Positions 40,575 to 48,866 of a stretch of DNA of 64,000 bases are shown here, piece by piece. Both the position numbers and the translations under genes were made by a program. Under the pieces are notes generated by a model, which saw only the letters and a list, made by a program, of their open reading frames with translations, did not search any database and was not told the origin of the DNA. Source of the DNA: JAKOVR01 sp031415655 (GTDB lineage: Bacteria > Actinomycetota > Acidimicrobiia > Acidimicrobiales > Acidimicrobilacustridaceae); NCBI GenBank assembly GCA_031415655.1, contig JANOSD010000031.1, positions 11,475-75,474 of the forward strand, read 5' to 3'. Numbering within the stretch: the stretch's first letter is position 1; each line of letters opens with the position of its first letter.

Positions 40575-40949
40575 TTATTCGGTCCAGCCGATGCGGCACC
40601 ACGTGTGGTTGTGGCAGGCGGGGCATCGCATCCAGTGGCTGTGTTTGCGCCCGGGAATCCAGACGGAGATCGAGACCATGCGGACCCCGAGATCCATCAG
40701 CGTGGATCGGGTGCGCACCCCGCAAGCTCGGCAGTCGACGATCACTGTGCCGGTCTGACGCGGGCCAGTGGAGTAGAGGGCGTGTTTGCCCTCCTTCTGG
40801 TTGCCGGGGCCGATCTGATCGGGGGCGGCCTTTACGGGAGACGAGAAAAGGGCGTGTTTGCCGTTGGGATCGATCCGGGAGGCACGGGGGCGACGGGTTC
40901 CGGCAGGGGTACTCGACGCGGGAGGCGATGGCTCGGAAGGGAGGGTCAT
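40575..40949 (-). CDS. Zinc-ribbon protein coupled to ParA
   Basis: A 124-residue protein. A disordered Pro/Ser/Arg N-terminus and two GKHAL(F/Y) repeats (about residues 31 and 56) precede a C-terminal zinc ribbon: VDCRACGVRTR, WIPGRKHSHWMRCPACHNHTWCRIGW, with two CXXC pairs. Its ATG overlaps the parA stop (40946-40949, ATGA), so the two are translated together. I recall similar proteins next to ParA in actinobacteria. An adaptor or DNA-binding partner role is inference. Confidence 0.75.
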   Translation of the reverse strand: MTLPSEPSPPASSTPAGTRRPRASRIDPNGKHALFSSPVKAAPDQIGPGNQKEGKHALYSTGPRQTGTVIVDCRACGVRTRSTLMDLGVRMVSISVWIPGRKHSHWMRCPACHNHTWCRIGWTE

Positions 40950-41704
40950 CCGTGGGACGGGACCAGTTGGGCGGCGAGCAGGCGGTAGGCCTCGGCCGCG
41001 GGAGCATGGGGCGCATGAGTGAGGATGCTCCGGCCGCTGCCTGGGGCTTCGGCGACCTTCACCGATTTGGGGATCGGTGGCTCGAGCACCTTGAGCCCGT
41101 AGTGCTCGGGCACGCTGGCGATCACCTGCTGGGCCAACTTGGTGCGGCTGTCGTAAAGGGTGGCGATCACGCCGCGAACGGAGATCTCGGGGTTGGTGAA
41201 CGAACGCACGTCGTCGATGGTGTCGAGCAACTGCCCGACACCGCGGTGGCTCAACGTCTCGCACTGCAGCGGGATCAGTACTTCATTGGCGGCAGTGAGA
41301 CCATTGATCGTGAGGATGCCAAGGGAGGGGGGGCAGTCGATCAGCACGAGGTCGTAGGACCCAGCGATGGTGGCGATCGCCCGCTTGAGGACGTACTCGC
41401 GGCCGGTGCGGCTGAGCAGGTGCACTTCGGCGCCGGCGAGGTCGATCGAGGACGGAAGAATATGAAGGTCGCCCACCTTGATGCGGACATCCTCGGCCTT
41501 GGCTCGACCGAGCATCACATCGTGGAGCGAGAGTTCCAGCGCATCGGGATCGATGCCATTGGAGAACGTGAGACAGGCTTGAGGGTCGAGATCGACCAAC
41601 AGCACACGGTGCCCCTTTTCCACCAGGGCCGCCCCCAAGGAGTGGACCGACGTGGTCTTGGCCACCCCACCCTTCTGGTTGGCGACAGCGATCACGTGGG
41701 GCAT
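40946..41704 (-). CDS. ParA-family partitioning ATPase
   Basis: A 252-residue P-loop ATPase of the Soj/ParA type: deviant Walker A NQKGGVAKTTS at about residue 9, LLVDLDPQACLTF, and DLVLIDCPPSLGILTIN. ATG 41704 is used because the family starts at MPHVIAVANQKGG and TACACT lies 6 nt upstream (41711-41716 on the complement). No ParB or parS site is seen nearby, so it is probably an orphan ParA used for positioning protein cargo rather than the chromosomal partition system. A coupled zinc-ribbon gene follows. Confidence 0.9.
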   Translation of the reverse strand: MPHVIAVANQKGGVAKTTSVHSLGAALVEKGHRVLLVDLDPQACLTFSNGIDPDALELSLHDVMLGRAKAEDVRIKVGDLHILPSSIDLAGAEVHLLSRTGREYVLKRAIATIAGSYDLVLIDCPPSLGILTINGLTAANEVLIPLQCETLSHRGVGQLLDTIDDVRSFTNPEISVRGVIATLYDSRTKLAQQVIASVPEHYGLKVLEPPIPKSVKVAEAPGSGRSILTHAPHAPAAEAYRLLAAQLVPSHG

Positions 41705-41909
41705 GAGCGGAGTGTACGCCACAGCGGCGGGTGGGCAACAGGTCGCCAACCTTGGAACGCCGTTCCGAAACTCAATGATTTCGGGGGTTTTCGGGGGTGA
41801 CCAGCCGATGTGACGAGTTTCTCGCCGCAAGGTTCACCCGCCCGAAAGGTGCGACGGCGCCCGACAATGAAATTGAGCAGTACGCGGACCGCTCACTAGC
41901 GTTCTCGCC

Positions 41910-43343
41910 ATGCCCGACTCCCCCTCGACCGAACCCCGCTCCTTTCCTGCCCCCACTGCCGCCTACTCCATCCGAGTGCGAGTGCGATTGGCCAACCGGC
42001 CGGGTGAGCTTGGTCGGCTCGCATTCGGAATTGGCGAGCTCGGCGGGAACATTGCCGGGCTCCAGGGATTCGAAGCCAAACTCGACACGCTCGACGAAGA
42101 CGTCGTCATCAACTGCGGTAGCGAGGACCATCAGCAAGCGATTCTCGATTGGATTCGTTCGGTGGAAGACATCGAGCTGCTCGAGTGGGAGGACCGCACC
42201 TTTGCCATGCACGACGGTGGCAAGATCGAAGTGCTCCCGCTTGCCCCCGTTGGCGATCGCGACGACCTCTCGATGGCCTATACGCCCGGGGTGGCTCGGG
42301 TGTGCATGGCAATTGCCGAAGACCCGTCCAAAGTGCACGAGCTCACGATCAAACGCAACACCGTCGCCATTGTCACCGACGGCACGGCGGTGCTTGGCCT
42401 CGGCAACATCGGTCCCGCAGCAGCGATGCCGGTGATGGAAGGCAAAGCCCTGCTGTTCAAGGAGTTCGCCGGGATCGACGGATTTCCGATCTGCCTTGAT
42501 GTGTCGTCGGCGGAAGAAATCATCGAGACGGTGCAACGTCTCGCTCCGGTATTCGGCGGCATCAACCTCGAAGACATCGCCGCCCCCGCCTGTTTCGAGA
42601 TCGAGGAGCGCCTCATCGAGCTGCTCGACATTCCCGTGTTCCACGACGATCAGCACGGCACGTCGGTCGTGGTGCTGGCGGCCCTCACCAACGCCTTGAA
42701 GCTGGTCGACAAAAAGATGGCCGACCTCACTGTCACCATCGCCGGCGTCGGCGCCGCCGGAGTGGCGATCGGCAAAATCCTGTTGCACGCGGGCGTGCCC
42801 AACGTGATCGGCGTTGACCGTCAAGGAGCGATCTACGACGGCCGGGCCGACCTCAACCCGGTGAAGGCTTGGTTTGCGGAGAACACCAACCCCGAGAAGC
42901 GCAGCGGTTCGCTCGGAGACGTAGTTCGCGGAGCCGACGTATTCATTGGGGTGAGCGGCCCTGGCCTGCTCACCCGGGACAACGTCGCCGCAATGGCACC
43001 CGGTTCGATCGTGTTCGCTCTGGCCAACCCCGAGCCCGAGATTCGTCCGGAAGAAATCGCCGGTGTGGCGGCGGTGATTGCCACCGGTCGAAGCGACTAC
43101 CCCAACCAAATCAACAACGTGCTGTGTTTCCCTGGAATGTTCCGGGGAGCGCTTGATTCGGGGGCACGCCGCATCACCCAAGGCATGCAGCTTGCCGCCG
43201 CCGAAGCCATCGCCAGCCGGGTGACCGAAGATGAGCTGGCGTTCGATCATGTGATCCCGTCGGTGTTCGACAAGACGGTCAGCGAAGTGGTGGCCGCGGC
43301 CGTCGCTGCTGCCGCCGTGCGCGACGGCGTCACCCGCTCGTAA
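41910..43343 (+). CDS. NAD(P)-dependent malic enzyme with N-terminal ACT domain
   Basis: A 477-residue oxidative decarboxylase converting malate to pyruvate and CO2. The N-terminal 90 residues form an ACT regulatory domain (YSIRVRVRLANRPGELGRLA, GGNIAGLQGFE). The catalytic part has YTPGVARVC, the metal-binding block VFHDDQHGTSVVVLAAL, the Rossmann motif AGVGAAGVAIGKIL and YPNQINNVLCFPG. The short bacterial form with a fused ACT domain suggests amino-acid or small-ligand control. TAGCGT at 41897-41902 is 7 nt before the ATG. Confidence 0.94.
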   Translation: MPDSPSTEPRSFPAPTAAYSIRVRVRLANRPGELGRLAFGIGELGGNIAGLQGFEAKLDTLDEDVVINCGSEDHQQAILDWIRSVEDIELLEWEDRTFAMHDGGKIEVLPLAPVGDRDDLSMAYTPGVARVCMAIAEDPSKVHELTIKRNTVAIVTDGTAVLGLGNIGPAAAMPVMEGKALLFKEFAGIDGFPICLDVSSAEEIIETVQRLAPVFGGINLEDIAAPACFEIEERLIELLDIPVFHDDQHGTSVVVLAALTNALKLVDKKMADLTVTIAGVGAAGVAIGKILLHAGVPNVIGVDRQGAIYDGRADLNPVKAWFAENTNPEKRSGSLGDVVRGADVFIGVSGPGLLTRDNVAAMAPGSIVFALANPEPEIRPEEIAGVAAVIATGRSDYPNQINNVLCFPGMFRGALDSGARRITQGMQLAAAEAIASRVTEDELAFDHVIPSVFDKTVSEVVAAAVAAAAVRDGVTRS

Positions 43344-43408
43344 CGCTTCGAGAAACGAATCTCCAACCCGGCTCGCCGGCCTCGGGGCGGCCACTACGCT
43401 TCCCCGTC

Positions 43409-44080
43409 GTGGACGACGACGAGCTCGAAGCAAACGTGCGAGCCGCCGTGGCCGGTGAACGCGGCGCGTTCGAGCGAGTGATGACCGCCACCTCGCCGTC
43501 GGTGCGCAGGCTTCTGTCGGCCCAGGTCGGTGATCCCCACGACGTAGCGGACCTCCTCCAGGAGGTGTATCTCCGTGCCCTTCGCGGATTGCCCGGGTTG
43601 GCGTCGGCCCCCCAGTTCAAACCGTGGCTGAACACCATCGCCCGAAACCTCGTGCGGGATCACTACCGCGGACGCTCGCGTCGCCCGTCCACGCCAGTCG
43701 CTCAGCACGACGACCATGCGGCGGTCGACGATGTCACCACCGAGGATCTCGTGGAGCTACGGGAACTGAGCGCTCGGGTGGAACGCGGGCTTGGGCTCCT
43801 GCCAGCTTCGGACGCCGTGCTGATCGCCATGGTGACGCAGTTGGGTTTCACCCCCACCGACATCGCCGGGGTGCTCGACATGACCCCCAACGCCGCCAAG
43901 GTGGCGGTGCATCGAGCCCGCAACCGGCTCCGGCAAACCCTCGTCTTCGAGGAAGTCACCCCGAAGCGGGTGCGGCGCTGCGAAGGCTTCGACGCCTTAC
44001 TCGCCGGCCAGAAAATCGTGGAAGCGGCATTGCATGCCCGCTCCTGCGAGGTGTGCACCGGCAAACGCCAACCGGCCTGA
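43409..44080 (+). CDS. Sigma-70 family (ECF-like) sigma factor with C-terminal HX3CX2C
   Basis: A 223-residue sigma factor. Region 2 (HDVADLLQEVYLRALRGLPGL, PWLNTIARNLVRDHYRG) and region 4 (LGLLPASDAVLIAMV, FTPTDIAGVLDMTPNAAKVAVHRARNRLRQ) are clear. After region 4 comes a 35-residue tail, CEGFDALLAGQKIVEAALHARSCEVC, whose HARSCEVC is an HX3CX2C motif with an upstream Cys, like zinc-binding anti-sigma domains. No separate anti-sigma gene follows. The GTG start is preceded by TACGCT at 43395-43400. Confidence 0.88.
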   Translation: MDDDELEANVRAAVAGERGAFERVMTATSPSVRRLLSAQVGDPHDVADLLQEVYLRALRGLPGLASAPQFKPWLNTIARNLVRDHYRGRSRRPSTPVAQHDDHAAVDDVTTEDLVELRELSARVERGLGLLPASDAVLIAMVTQLGFTPTDIAGVLDMTPNAAKVAVHRARNRLRQTLVFEEVTPKRVRRCEGFDALLAGQKIVEAALHARSCEVCTGKRQPA

Positions 44081-44150
44081 ATCGGGCGGCCTGAATCGCC
44101 AACCGACCTGAAACGCCAACCGGCCTGAATCGGGCGGCCCTCAAAAGCCA
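44070..44150. repeat. Short tandem repeat after the sigma gene
   Basis: Units built on CGCCAACCGGCCTGAATCGG repeat imperfectly about three times from the end of the sigma gene into the intergenic DNA. The array may form weak hairpins (GGCCTGAATCGGGCGGCC). Function unknown. Confidence 0.5.
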
Positions 44151-44179
44151 GGAGGAGGCCGAGCGGGACGTTTCGGTGG

Positions 44180-44473
44180 TCAGGTTTCCGGGTCGGTGGT
44201 GGCTATCTCCCAGCGCATCGAACGAAGCTGGGAGGTAAGCACCTGCGAGAGGTGGTTCGGCGCCCAGCCATCGATCGGTGTGGCCATGGCGAACCCGCCG
44301 ACGTCGTGGCCCTCTTCGCCGGCGCCGTATTGGGCGTAGGCCTGGGTGACGGCGGGCGCCAACAGGGCGGCGAGCACCTGTCGTTCGTCGGGAGGCAGGG
44401 AGGCAACAAAGGCGCGCAGCTTTTCTAGTGCCGCTGCCACGGGGGCCGCCTCGGATCCGTCGTCAGGCGTCAT
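44180..44473 (-). CDS. Small hypothetical protein
   Basis: A 97-residue acidic protein. Its helical N-terminal half (ALEKLRAFVASLPPDERQVLAALLAPAV) resembles short helical modules in several actinobacterial proteins; the C-terminal half contains GWAPNHLSQVLTSQLRSMRWEI. ATG 44473 has GGAGG 5 nt upstream, which decides the start over GTG 44476. No function can be given. Confidence 0.6.
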   Translation of the reverse strand: MTPDDGSEAAPVAAALEKLRAFVASLPPDERQVLAALLAPAVTQAYAQYGAGEEGHDVGGFAMATPIDGWAPNHLSQVLTSQLRSMRWEIATTDPET

Positions 44474-44919
44474 CACTGCCTCCGACGCCGTGGTGAACTC
44501 GGGGTTACCAAAAGTGGGTTCGGTTCGGTCATGGGTTCGGTTCGGTCATGGGTTCGATGGTGGTCATGGCAAGCGTGTCCTCGAAGAAGCCGTGAGGGGA
44601 GATTCGTTTCCCGTTTCCCGCGCTCGATCCCCATCCTGCGCCATTTCTGACGGGGAGAGAAGCGCCCGCAGGCGGTGAAAAACGTCGGGAGCCGTTTTCG
44701 TGCAATCGGCAAGGCGGGGATCGGAACGTGTCGGTCCACTTCTGCTGCCGAAAATCGGTGAGTGCTCGCGGCGGCGTTGCGTTCGACCGCCGCGGTCAAC
44801 TCGCCAGCGGTCCATGCCCGCCGGCCCGCCGACGGGGTCGACCGGGAGACCGGTATGGGGCCGATCGAAGTAGTGGATCGTCTGCTCCCCGAACGATCGA
44901 AAGCACTGGGGGGCGGCGG
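44474..44919. other. Intergenic region, no gene supported
   Basis: This gap of 446 nt lies between the hypothetical gene and the third GGDEF-EAL gene. It begins with two copies of GGTTCGGTTCGGTCAT (about 44518-44549). Minus-strand frames across 44560-44970 have some protein-like patches (for example ELTAAVERNAAASTHRF) but change frame and lack starts, so a decayed gene is possible and not proven. Confidence 0.4.
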
Positions 44920-47655
44920 TCATCCGGGACGCGGCATCGGACGGGCGAAGAGGAAACCTTGGGCGTAGCGACACCCCATGCTCAGGAGCCGGCTTCGTTG
45001 TTCCTCCGTCTCCACCCCTTCGGCCACGACTTCCTTGCCGAGCGCATGGGCAAGGTCGATCACGGCTCGCACGATCGCGTCGTCGTGGGGGTCGACGCCG
45101 AGACCGGATACGAAACTCTGGTCGATCTTGACCACGTGGACGGGCAGCCGTTTGAGGTAGGTGAGCGAGGAATAGCCGGTACCGAAGTCGTCGACCGCAA
45201 CCCGTACGCCGAGGTCGACGAGTTCTTGGAGCTGCGTGATCGTGTCGTCGATATCGCGCACGAGATCGCGCTCGGTGACTTCGACGCCGAGGTGGTGAGC
45301 GGGAAGTTGGTGGAGATTGAGCAGTTCGCGGATCGTGTGCACAAGCGGTCGGTGGGCCCGGCTGGCGGGGTCAAGTTGGCGCATCGCCGCGTTCACCCAA
45401 ACGGTGAACGGTGGTTCGGTCGAGGTTTCGGCGGACCTGCTTTCGAGGTGTGCCGGGCGGTTGGCGGTGTCCGCCACGACGAATGCCGCGTACGCCACTG
45501 CGGCGGCGAGCACACGCTCGCCGAGGGGCACTACCAAGCCCGTCTCTTCGGCGAGCTCGATGAACTCTCCGGGAAGCAGCAGCCCGCGGGTGGGGTGCTG
45601 CCAACGCACCAGCGCCTCCGCTCCAACGGACCGGCCGGAGAGGAGGTCGATCTCCGGTTGGTAAAACACCACGAGTTGTTCGTCCTCGAGCCCGGCTCGG
45701 AGGTCTTGTTCGGTCCGCAGTCGTTCGTGCACTTGGGCGCGCAATACGTCGTCGAAAATTTCGAAACGATCGCGCCCCTGACTTTTGGCGCGCACCATGG
45801 CGGCGTCGGCGTCGCGGAGGAGGCCGGCAGCTTGGAGGGGACCCCCAGTGTGCGGATCGGCGGCGTGGTCCGCTGATGCCCCTCGCTCGGTTGGTTGGGC
45901 GAACGCCACGCCGATACTCACGGTGGCCCGCAGATCGAGCCCGTCGAGATCGAACGGTGCTCGGAGGGCGTTGGCGAAGGTTTCGGCGAAGGCGAGCGCA
46001 TCGCGCGGTGCGTTGAGATGGGGGAGGAGAACCACGAACTCGTCGCCTCCGAAGCGGCCGACGGTGGCCCCTTCGGGGGCAGCACGTACGAGTCGTTGGC
46101 CGGCCGTGCAAATGAGTCGGTCCCCCACATCGTGCCCGAAACTTTCGTTCACGAGGGTGAAACGATCGATGCCCACGAAGAGTACGGCGGTGATGTGATC
46201 GGCCAGCCCCACCTGGAGCATGTGGTCCAGAAGATCAGTGATCAGCACACGGTTGGGTAGTGAGGTGAGGTCGTCGTGGGTGGTGCGGCGCAGCAGATTG
46301 GCGGCGCTGAGGTCGCGTTCGATCGTGAGCCGTGCCAATCCGGCCGCAACCCTGAGGACGTGGGCTTCGTCGTCGGTGGGGGGGCCACCTCGGTGAGAGA
46401 GCACCGCAATGGCTCCGAGGCGGTTGCGCTGGTCGGGCCGGAAGGGAAAGGCGTAGGCGGCGCGGAACCCAAGCGTGTGCAACTCGTCGTGCCACCCCTC
46501 GAATCCCGGTCCGCGCAGCCGTTCGTCTATGACAGATTCGCCCCGCAGCGCGGCGCGTCCCCACGGGGCCGCTTCTTCACTCACGGGCTGGGGATGGCGG
46601 AGCCGATCGTGGACCGTGTCGGGGAGCGAGGGGGCCACCCGAAGCTCGAGCGTGCCACCGCTGGCCGAGGACGAAGGATCGGTGTCGGGCGAGGTGAAGA
46701 GGAGCGCGTGCCCATCGACGACGTCGTCGAGCAGTCGGGCGATGCGATCGAGCACGGCGTCGATGGGGATCCCGCGGGCGGCGTCTTCCAGGATGCGCAT
46801 GTGGGCCGACAGCACCCGGTCCATGAGGTTGCGAGCGCCCGTGGCGTGCACCTTGTTGACCACGCCCCCGACGGTGGGGTCGTCGAGGCGGTTGTGGCCA
46901 GTGAGCTGGACCGAGACGGGTTCACCGTTGGCGTGCAGCAATCGCCACTCGCGTGGAAGCCGACGACCGCCGCTGCTTCGAGTGCGTTTGAAGGCGAGCA
47001 GGGCGATCTCGCGATCGTCCGGGTGGAGCAGGCCGAGCAGACTTCGCCCGAGTAGATCTTCGGGGGTGTACCCGAGAATGCCATGCATGGATGGTGTGGA
47101 GGAGATCACGCGGGCCCTGGCGTCGGTGACCAACACCCCCGTGGAATCGTCGGGCCGAGCCCCCCATGGCGGAAGGTCCAGGAGAAGATGGGCGACGATC
47201 GACGAGAGGGTGGATGCGGCGCGCTCCGCTCGGTCGACCGTGTCGAGGTGGATGTCGACGCGATTCGGCTGGCCGTCAATCGGGGTTCGGATATCGATCG
47301 CGGTCGACTCGCCGTGGCAGCGCACAACACCGATCTCGGCGTGGTCATCTATGCGCACCACACTGCGGGCGATCACCGGCAGATCACAACGCCCGACCTC
47401 GGCGACGACAACCGGCCCGGTGGCACCCCAAACCTCAAACCCGGTGCCGGTGGCCGGACTGCCGAGCAACGACAGTTGGAGGAGGTCGGTGATCGGGAGC
47501 ATCGGCTCGTCGGACAGCATGCCGGAGGCGATGGCCAAGGCGAGGCTGGCGGCTGAAGGTTGCTGCGGACCGTTCGGGTAGGCGCGAGGTACCGTCGCCT
47601 TCTCGGCAGAGAATGGGCTGTCGTCGGTTCGTCCCCCCCGGACGGATTCGGACAT
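44920..47655 (-). CDS. PAS-GAF-GGDEF-EAL cyclic di-GMP protein
   Basis: About 911 residues. An N-terminal region without a recognised fold (1-185) is followed by a PAS domain (about 190-300, GYTPEDLLGRSLLGLLHPDD), GAF (about 315-465), GGDEF (about 470-640) and EAL (about 650-905). RFGGDEF is intact at about residue 536, but the I-site RXXD is absent, so product inhibition is probably lost. EAL has AEALVRWQHP, WVNAAMRQL, VDDFGTGYSSL and KIDQSFVSG. ATG 47655 is used; GTG 47661 is in frame. TAGATT (47665-47670 on the complement) 9 nt upstream of the ATG suggests a nearly leaderless mRNA. Confidence 0.92.
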   Translation of the reverse strand: MSESVRGGRTDDSPFSAEKATVPRAYPNGPQQPSAASLALAIASGMLSDEPMLPITDLLQLSLLGSPATGTGFEVWGATGPVVVAEVGRCDLPVIARSVVRIDDHAEIGVVRCHGESTAIDIRTPIDGQPNRVDIHLDTVDRAERAASTLSSIVAHLLLDLPPWGARPDDSTGVLVTDARARVISSTPSMHGILGYTPEDLLGRSLLGLLHPDDREIALLAFKRTRSSGGRRLPREWRLLHANGEPVSVQLTGHNRLDDPTVGGVVNKVHATGARNLMDRVLSAHMRILEDAARGIPIDAVLDRIARLLDDVVDGHALLFTSPDTDPSSSASGGTLELRVAPSLPDTVHDRLRHPQPVSEEAAPWGRAALRGESVIDERLRGPGFEGWHDELHTLGFRAAYAFPFRPDQRNRLGAIAVLSHRGGPPTDDEAHVLRVAAGLARLTIERDLSAANLLRRTTHDDLTSLPNRVLITDLLDHMLQVGLADHITAVLFVGIDRFTLVNESFGHDVGDRLICTAGQRLVRAAPEGATVGRFGGDEFVVLLPHLNAPRDALAFAETFANALRAPFDLDGLDLRATVSIGVAFAQPTERGASADHAADPHTGGPLQAAGLLRDADAAMVRAKSQGRDRFEIFDDVLRAQVHERLRTEQDLRAGLEDEQLVVFYQPEIDLLSGRSVGAEALVRWQHPTRGLLLPGEFIELAEETGLVVPLGERVLAAAVAYAAFVVADTANRPAHLESRSAETSTEPPFTVWVNAAMRQLDPASRAHRPLVHTIRELLNLHQLPAHHLGVEVTERDLVRDIDDTITQLQELVDLGVRVAVDDFGTGYSSLTYLKRLPVHVVKIDQSFVSGLGVDPHDDAIVRAVIDLAHALGKEVVAEGVETEEQRSRLLSMGCRYAQGFLFARPMPRPG

Positions 47656-47675
47656 CTGCACAAGAATCTACCGGG

Positions 47676-48503
47676 TCAGGAGATCCGGGGGGCCAACCAT
47701 TCATCGATACCACGGAGAACATCAGCTCGTTCGGGTTCGTTCAGGCACTCATGGCGGAGTTTCGGGTGGAGCACTCGCGTGACCCCGGGGAGTTCGGCGA
47801 GCGGGGCGGATGCCGACGGCGGCACCAATTCATCCGCGGTTCCGTGGAACACATAGGTGGGTATTCGGATCTTCGAAAGGTCGCGGTTGGTGTGATCCAT
47901 CGCCGAGAAGATCTCGTTGCCGAGGCGTGCCGTGGTTTTGGTGACTCGCAACGGGTCGGCGCGGTAAGCCTCTCCCACGTCGGGATCGCCCGAGAGCAGT
48001 GCGCCGTCGAAGTCCGAGGGGAGGGCGAGGATTGGAGCGATGCACGAGAAAACCGGGGCCATGAGCCGTTGCCATCCCGGAACGTTGGCCGCTAATGCCG
48101 GGGCGCTCAGGACGAGAAGATCGGGCTGGGGTCGCTGTGTCGTGGCGTAGGCCGTGCAGATGAGTCCGCCCAGGCTGTGGCCGAGCAGGACGACGGGTAC
48201 GCCATGCGAACGTCGTTCCTCCAGCAACTCCTCGACGTCGTCCAGCATGTGATCGAAACGGTCGACGTATCCCCGCCGACCCTGGGTCTCGCCGTGACCA
48301 CGAAGGTCGAACGCCAGCACGTCGATGCCGGCATGGACGAAGTGCTCCGCCACGTGGGCGTATCGTGCGCTGTGCTCGCAGATGCCGTGCACGATGAGCA
48401 TGGCCGCACGGAGTTCGGTCCTGGGCGATTCCGCGACCTTCCAGTGCCGGCGGAACTGCTTCACACCAGATCGGTTCGTGACGAGTTCGGTGATGGCCGA
48501 CAT
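47676..48503 (-). CDS. Monoacylglycerol lipase-like alpha/beta hydrolase
   Basis: A 275-residue serine hydrolase. The nucleophile elbow GHSLGG, the oxyanion-side LIVHGICEHSARYAH, FDLRGHGETQGRRGYVDRF, the acid in HGTADELVPP and the histidine in LRHECLNE form the full triad in monoglyceride-lipase (lysophospholipase) spacing. ATG 48503 is chosen: GAGGA lies just upstream, and the longer in-frame extension is not protein-like. It follows nothing on its strand within 360 nt and precedes the GGDEF-EAL gene by 20 nt. Confidence 0.9.
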   Translation of the reverse strand: MSAITELVTNRSGVKQFRRHWKVAESPRTELRAAMLIVHGICEHSARYAHVAEHFVHAGIDVLAFDLRGHGETQGRRGYVDRFDHMLDDVEELLEERRSHGVPVVLLGHSLGGLICTAYATTQRPQPDLLVLSAPALAANVPGWQRLMAPVFSCIAPILALPSDFDGALLSGDPDVGEAYRADPLRVTKTTARLGNEIFSAMDHTNRDLSKIRIPTYVFHGTADELVPPSASAPLAELPGVTRVLHPKLRHECLNEPERADVLRGIDEWLAPRIS

Positions 48504-48698
48504 GGTTCCTCGCAGGGGACTCTTGCGGGGAGGCTCACCGGAGGAGACTCCCCGAAGGGGGAAGGGAAGGTGGAGCGTACCGGCCGTACCTATCGAAAAT
48601 GGGCTTGCGAATGTACCTGAAGATCGCCTCAAGAAATTGCTAAAGGAAGGGTGTTCGGGCGTCGATGGTTTGGTGTCCCATCCAAAGGTGCACTATCG
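48504..48698 (+). ncRNA. Predicted small RNA or orphan leader upstream of a terminator
   Basis: No open frame of note lies here, yet a strong plus-strand terminator follows at 48699-48735. The nearest plus-strand gene upstream is thousands of bases away and the adjacent gene points the other way. The 3' half is lower in GC than its surroundings (around 48625-48650) and holds a short hairpin TTTGG/CCAAA near 48669-48685. A transcript of roughly 130-200 nt is inferred. It matches no RNA family I know (not SRP RNA, tmRNA, 6C or RNase P). Promoter position is unclear; a TATCGA hexamer near 48591 is possible. Confidence 0.4.
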
Positions 48699-48735
48699 AG
48701 GAAGCCCCGCGACGGTGGGGCTTCCTCCCGTTTTT
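48699..48735 (+). terminator. Intrinsic terminator, plus strand
   Basis: A perfect 10-bp stem AGGAAGCCCC/GGGGCTTCCT (48699-48708, 48717-48726) with an 8-nt loop is followed by TCCC-like spacer bases and TTTTT at 48731-48735. The U-tract fixes its direction as plus strand. Confidence 0.85.
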
Positions 48736-48866
48736 GGGGCTGCGTGTGTTCCTCGTCAGTCCTTGCCGGTCCTCGTACGGGAGTGCCGGTCCTCGTACGG
48801 AAGTGCGCCGCTCGAACCGGATCGTGGCCAACGCGATGATCCGAGGATGGCAGTAGCCTTACGCGG

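Noticed and set aside
41772..43433. Minus-strand frame of about 550 codons opposite the malic enzyme
   Set aside because: Shadow of the malic enzyme; no motifs and composition typical of antisense GC-rich frames.
44564..44974. Hypothetical minus-strand protein upstream of the third GGDEF-EAL gene
   Set aside because: Protein-like patches switch frame, no ribosome site is present and its N-terminal part overlaps the 3' end of the GGDEF-EAL gene.
48504..48735. Known housekeeping RNA (SRP RNA, tmRNA, 6C, RNase P)
   Set aside because: None of the conserved core sequences of these RNAs is present; only an unassigned transcript is supported.
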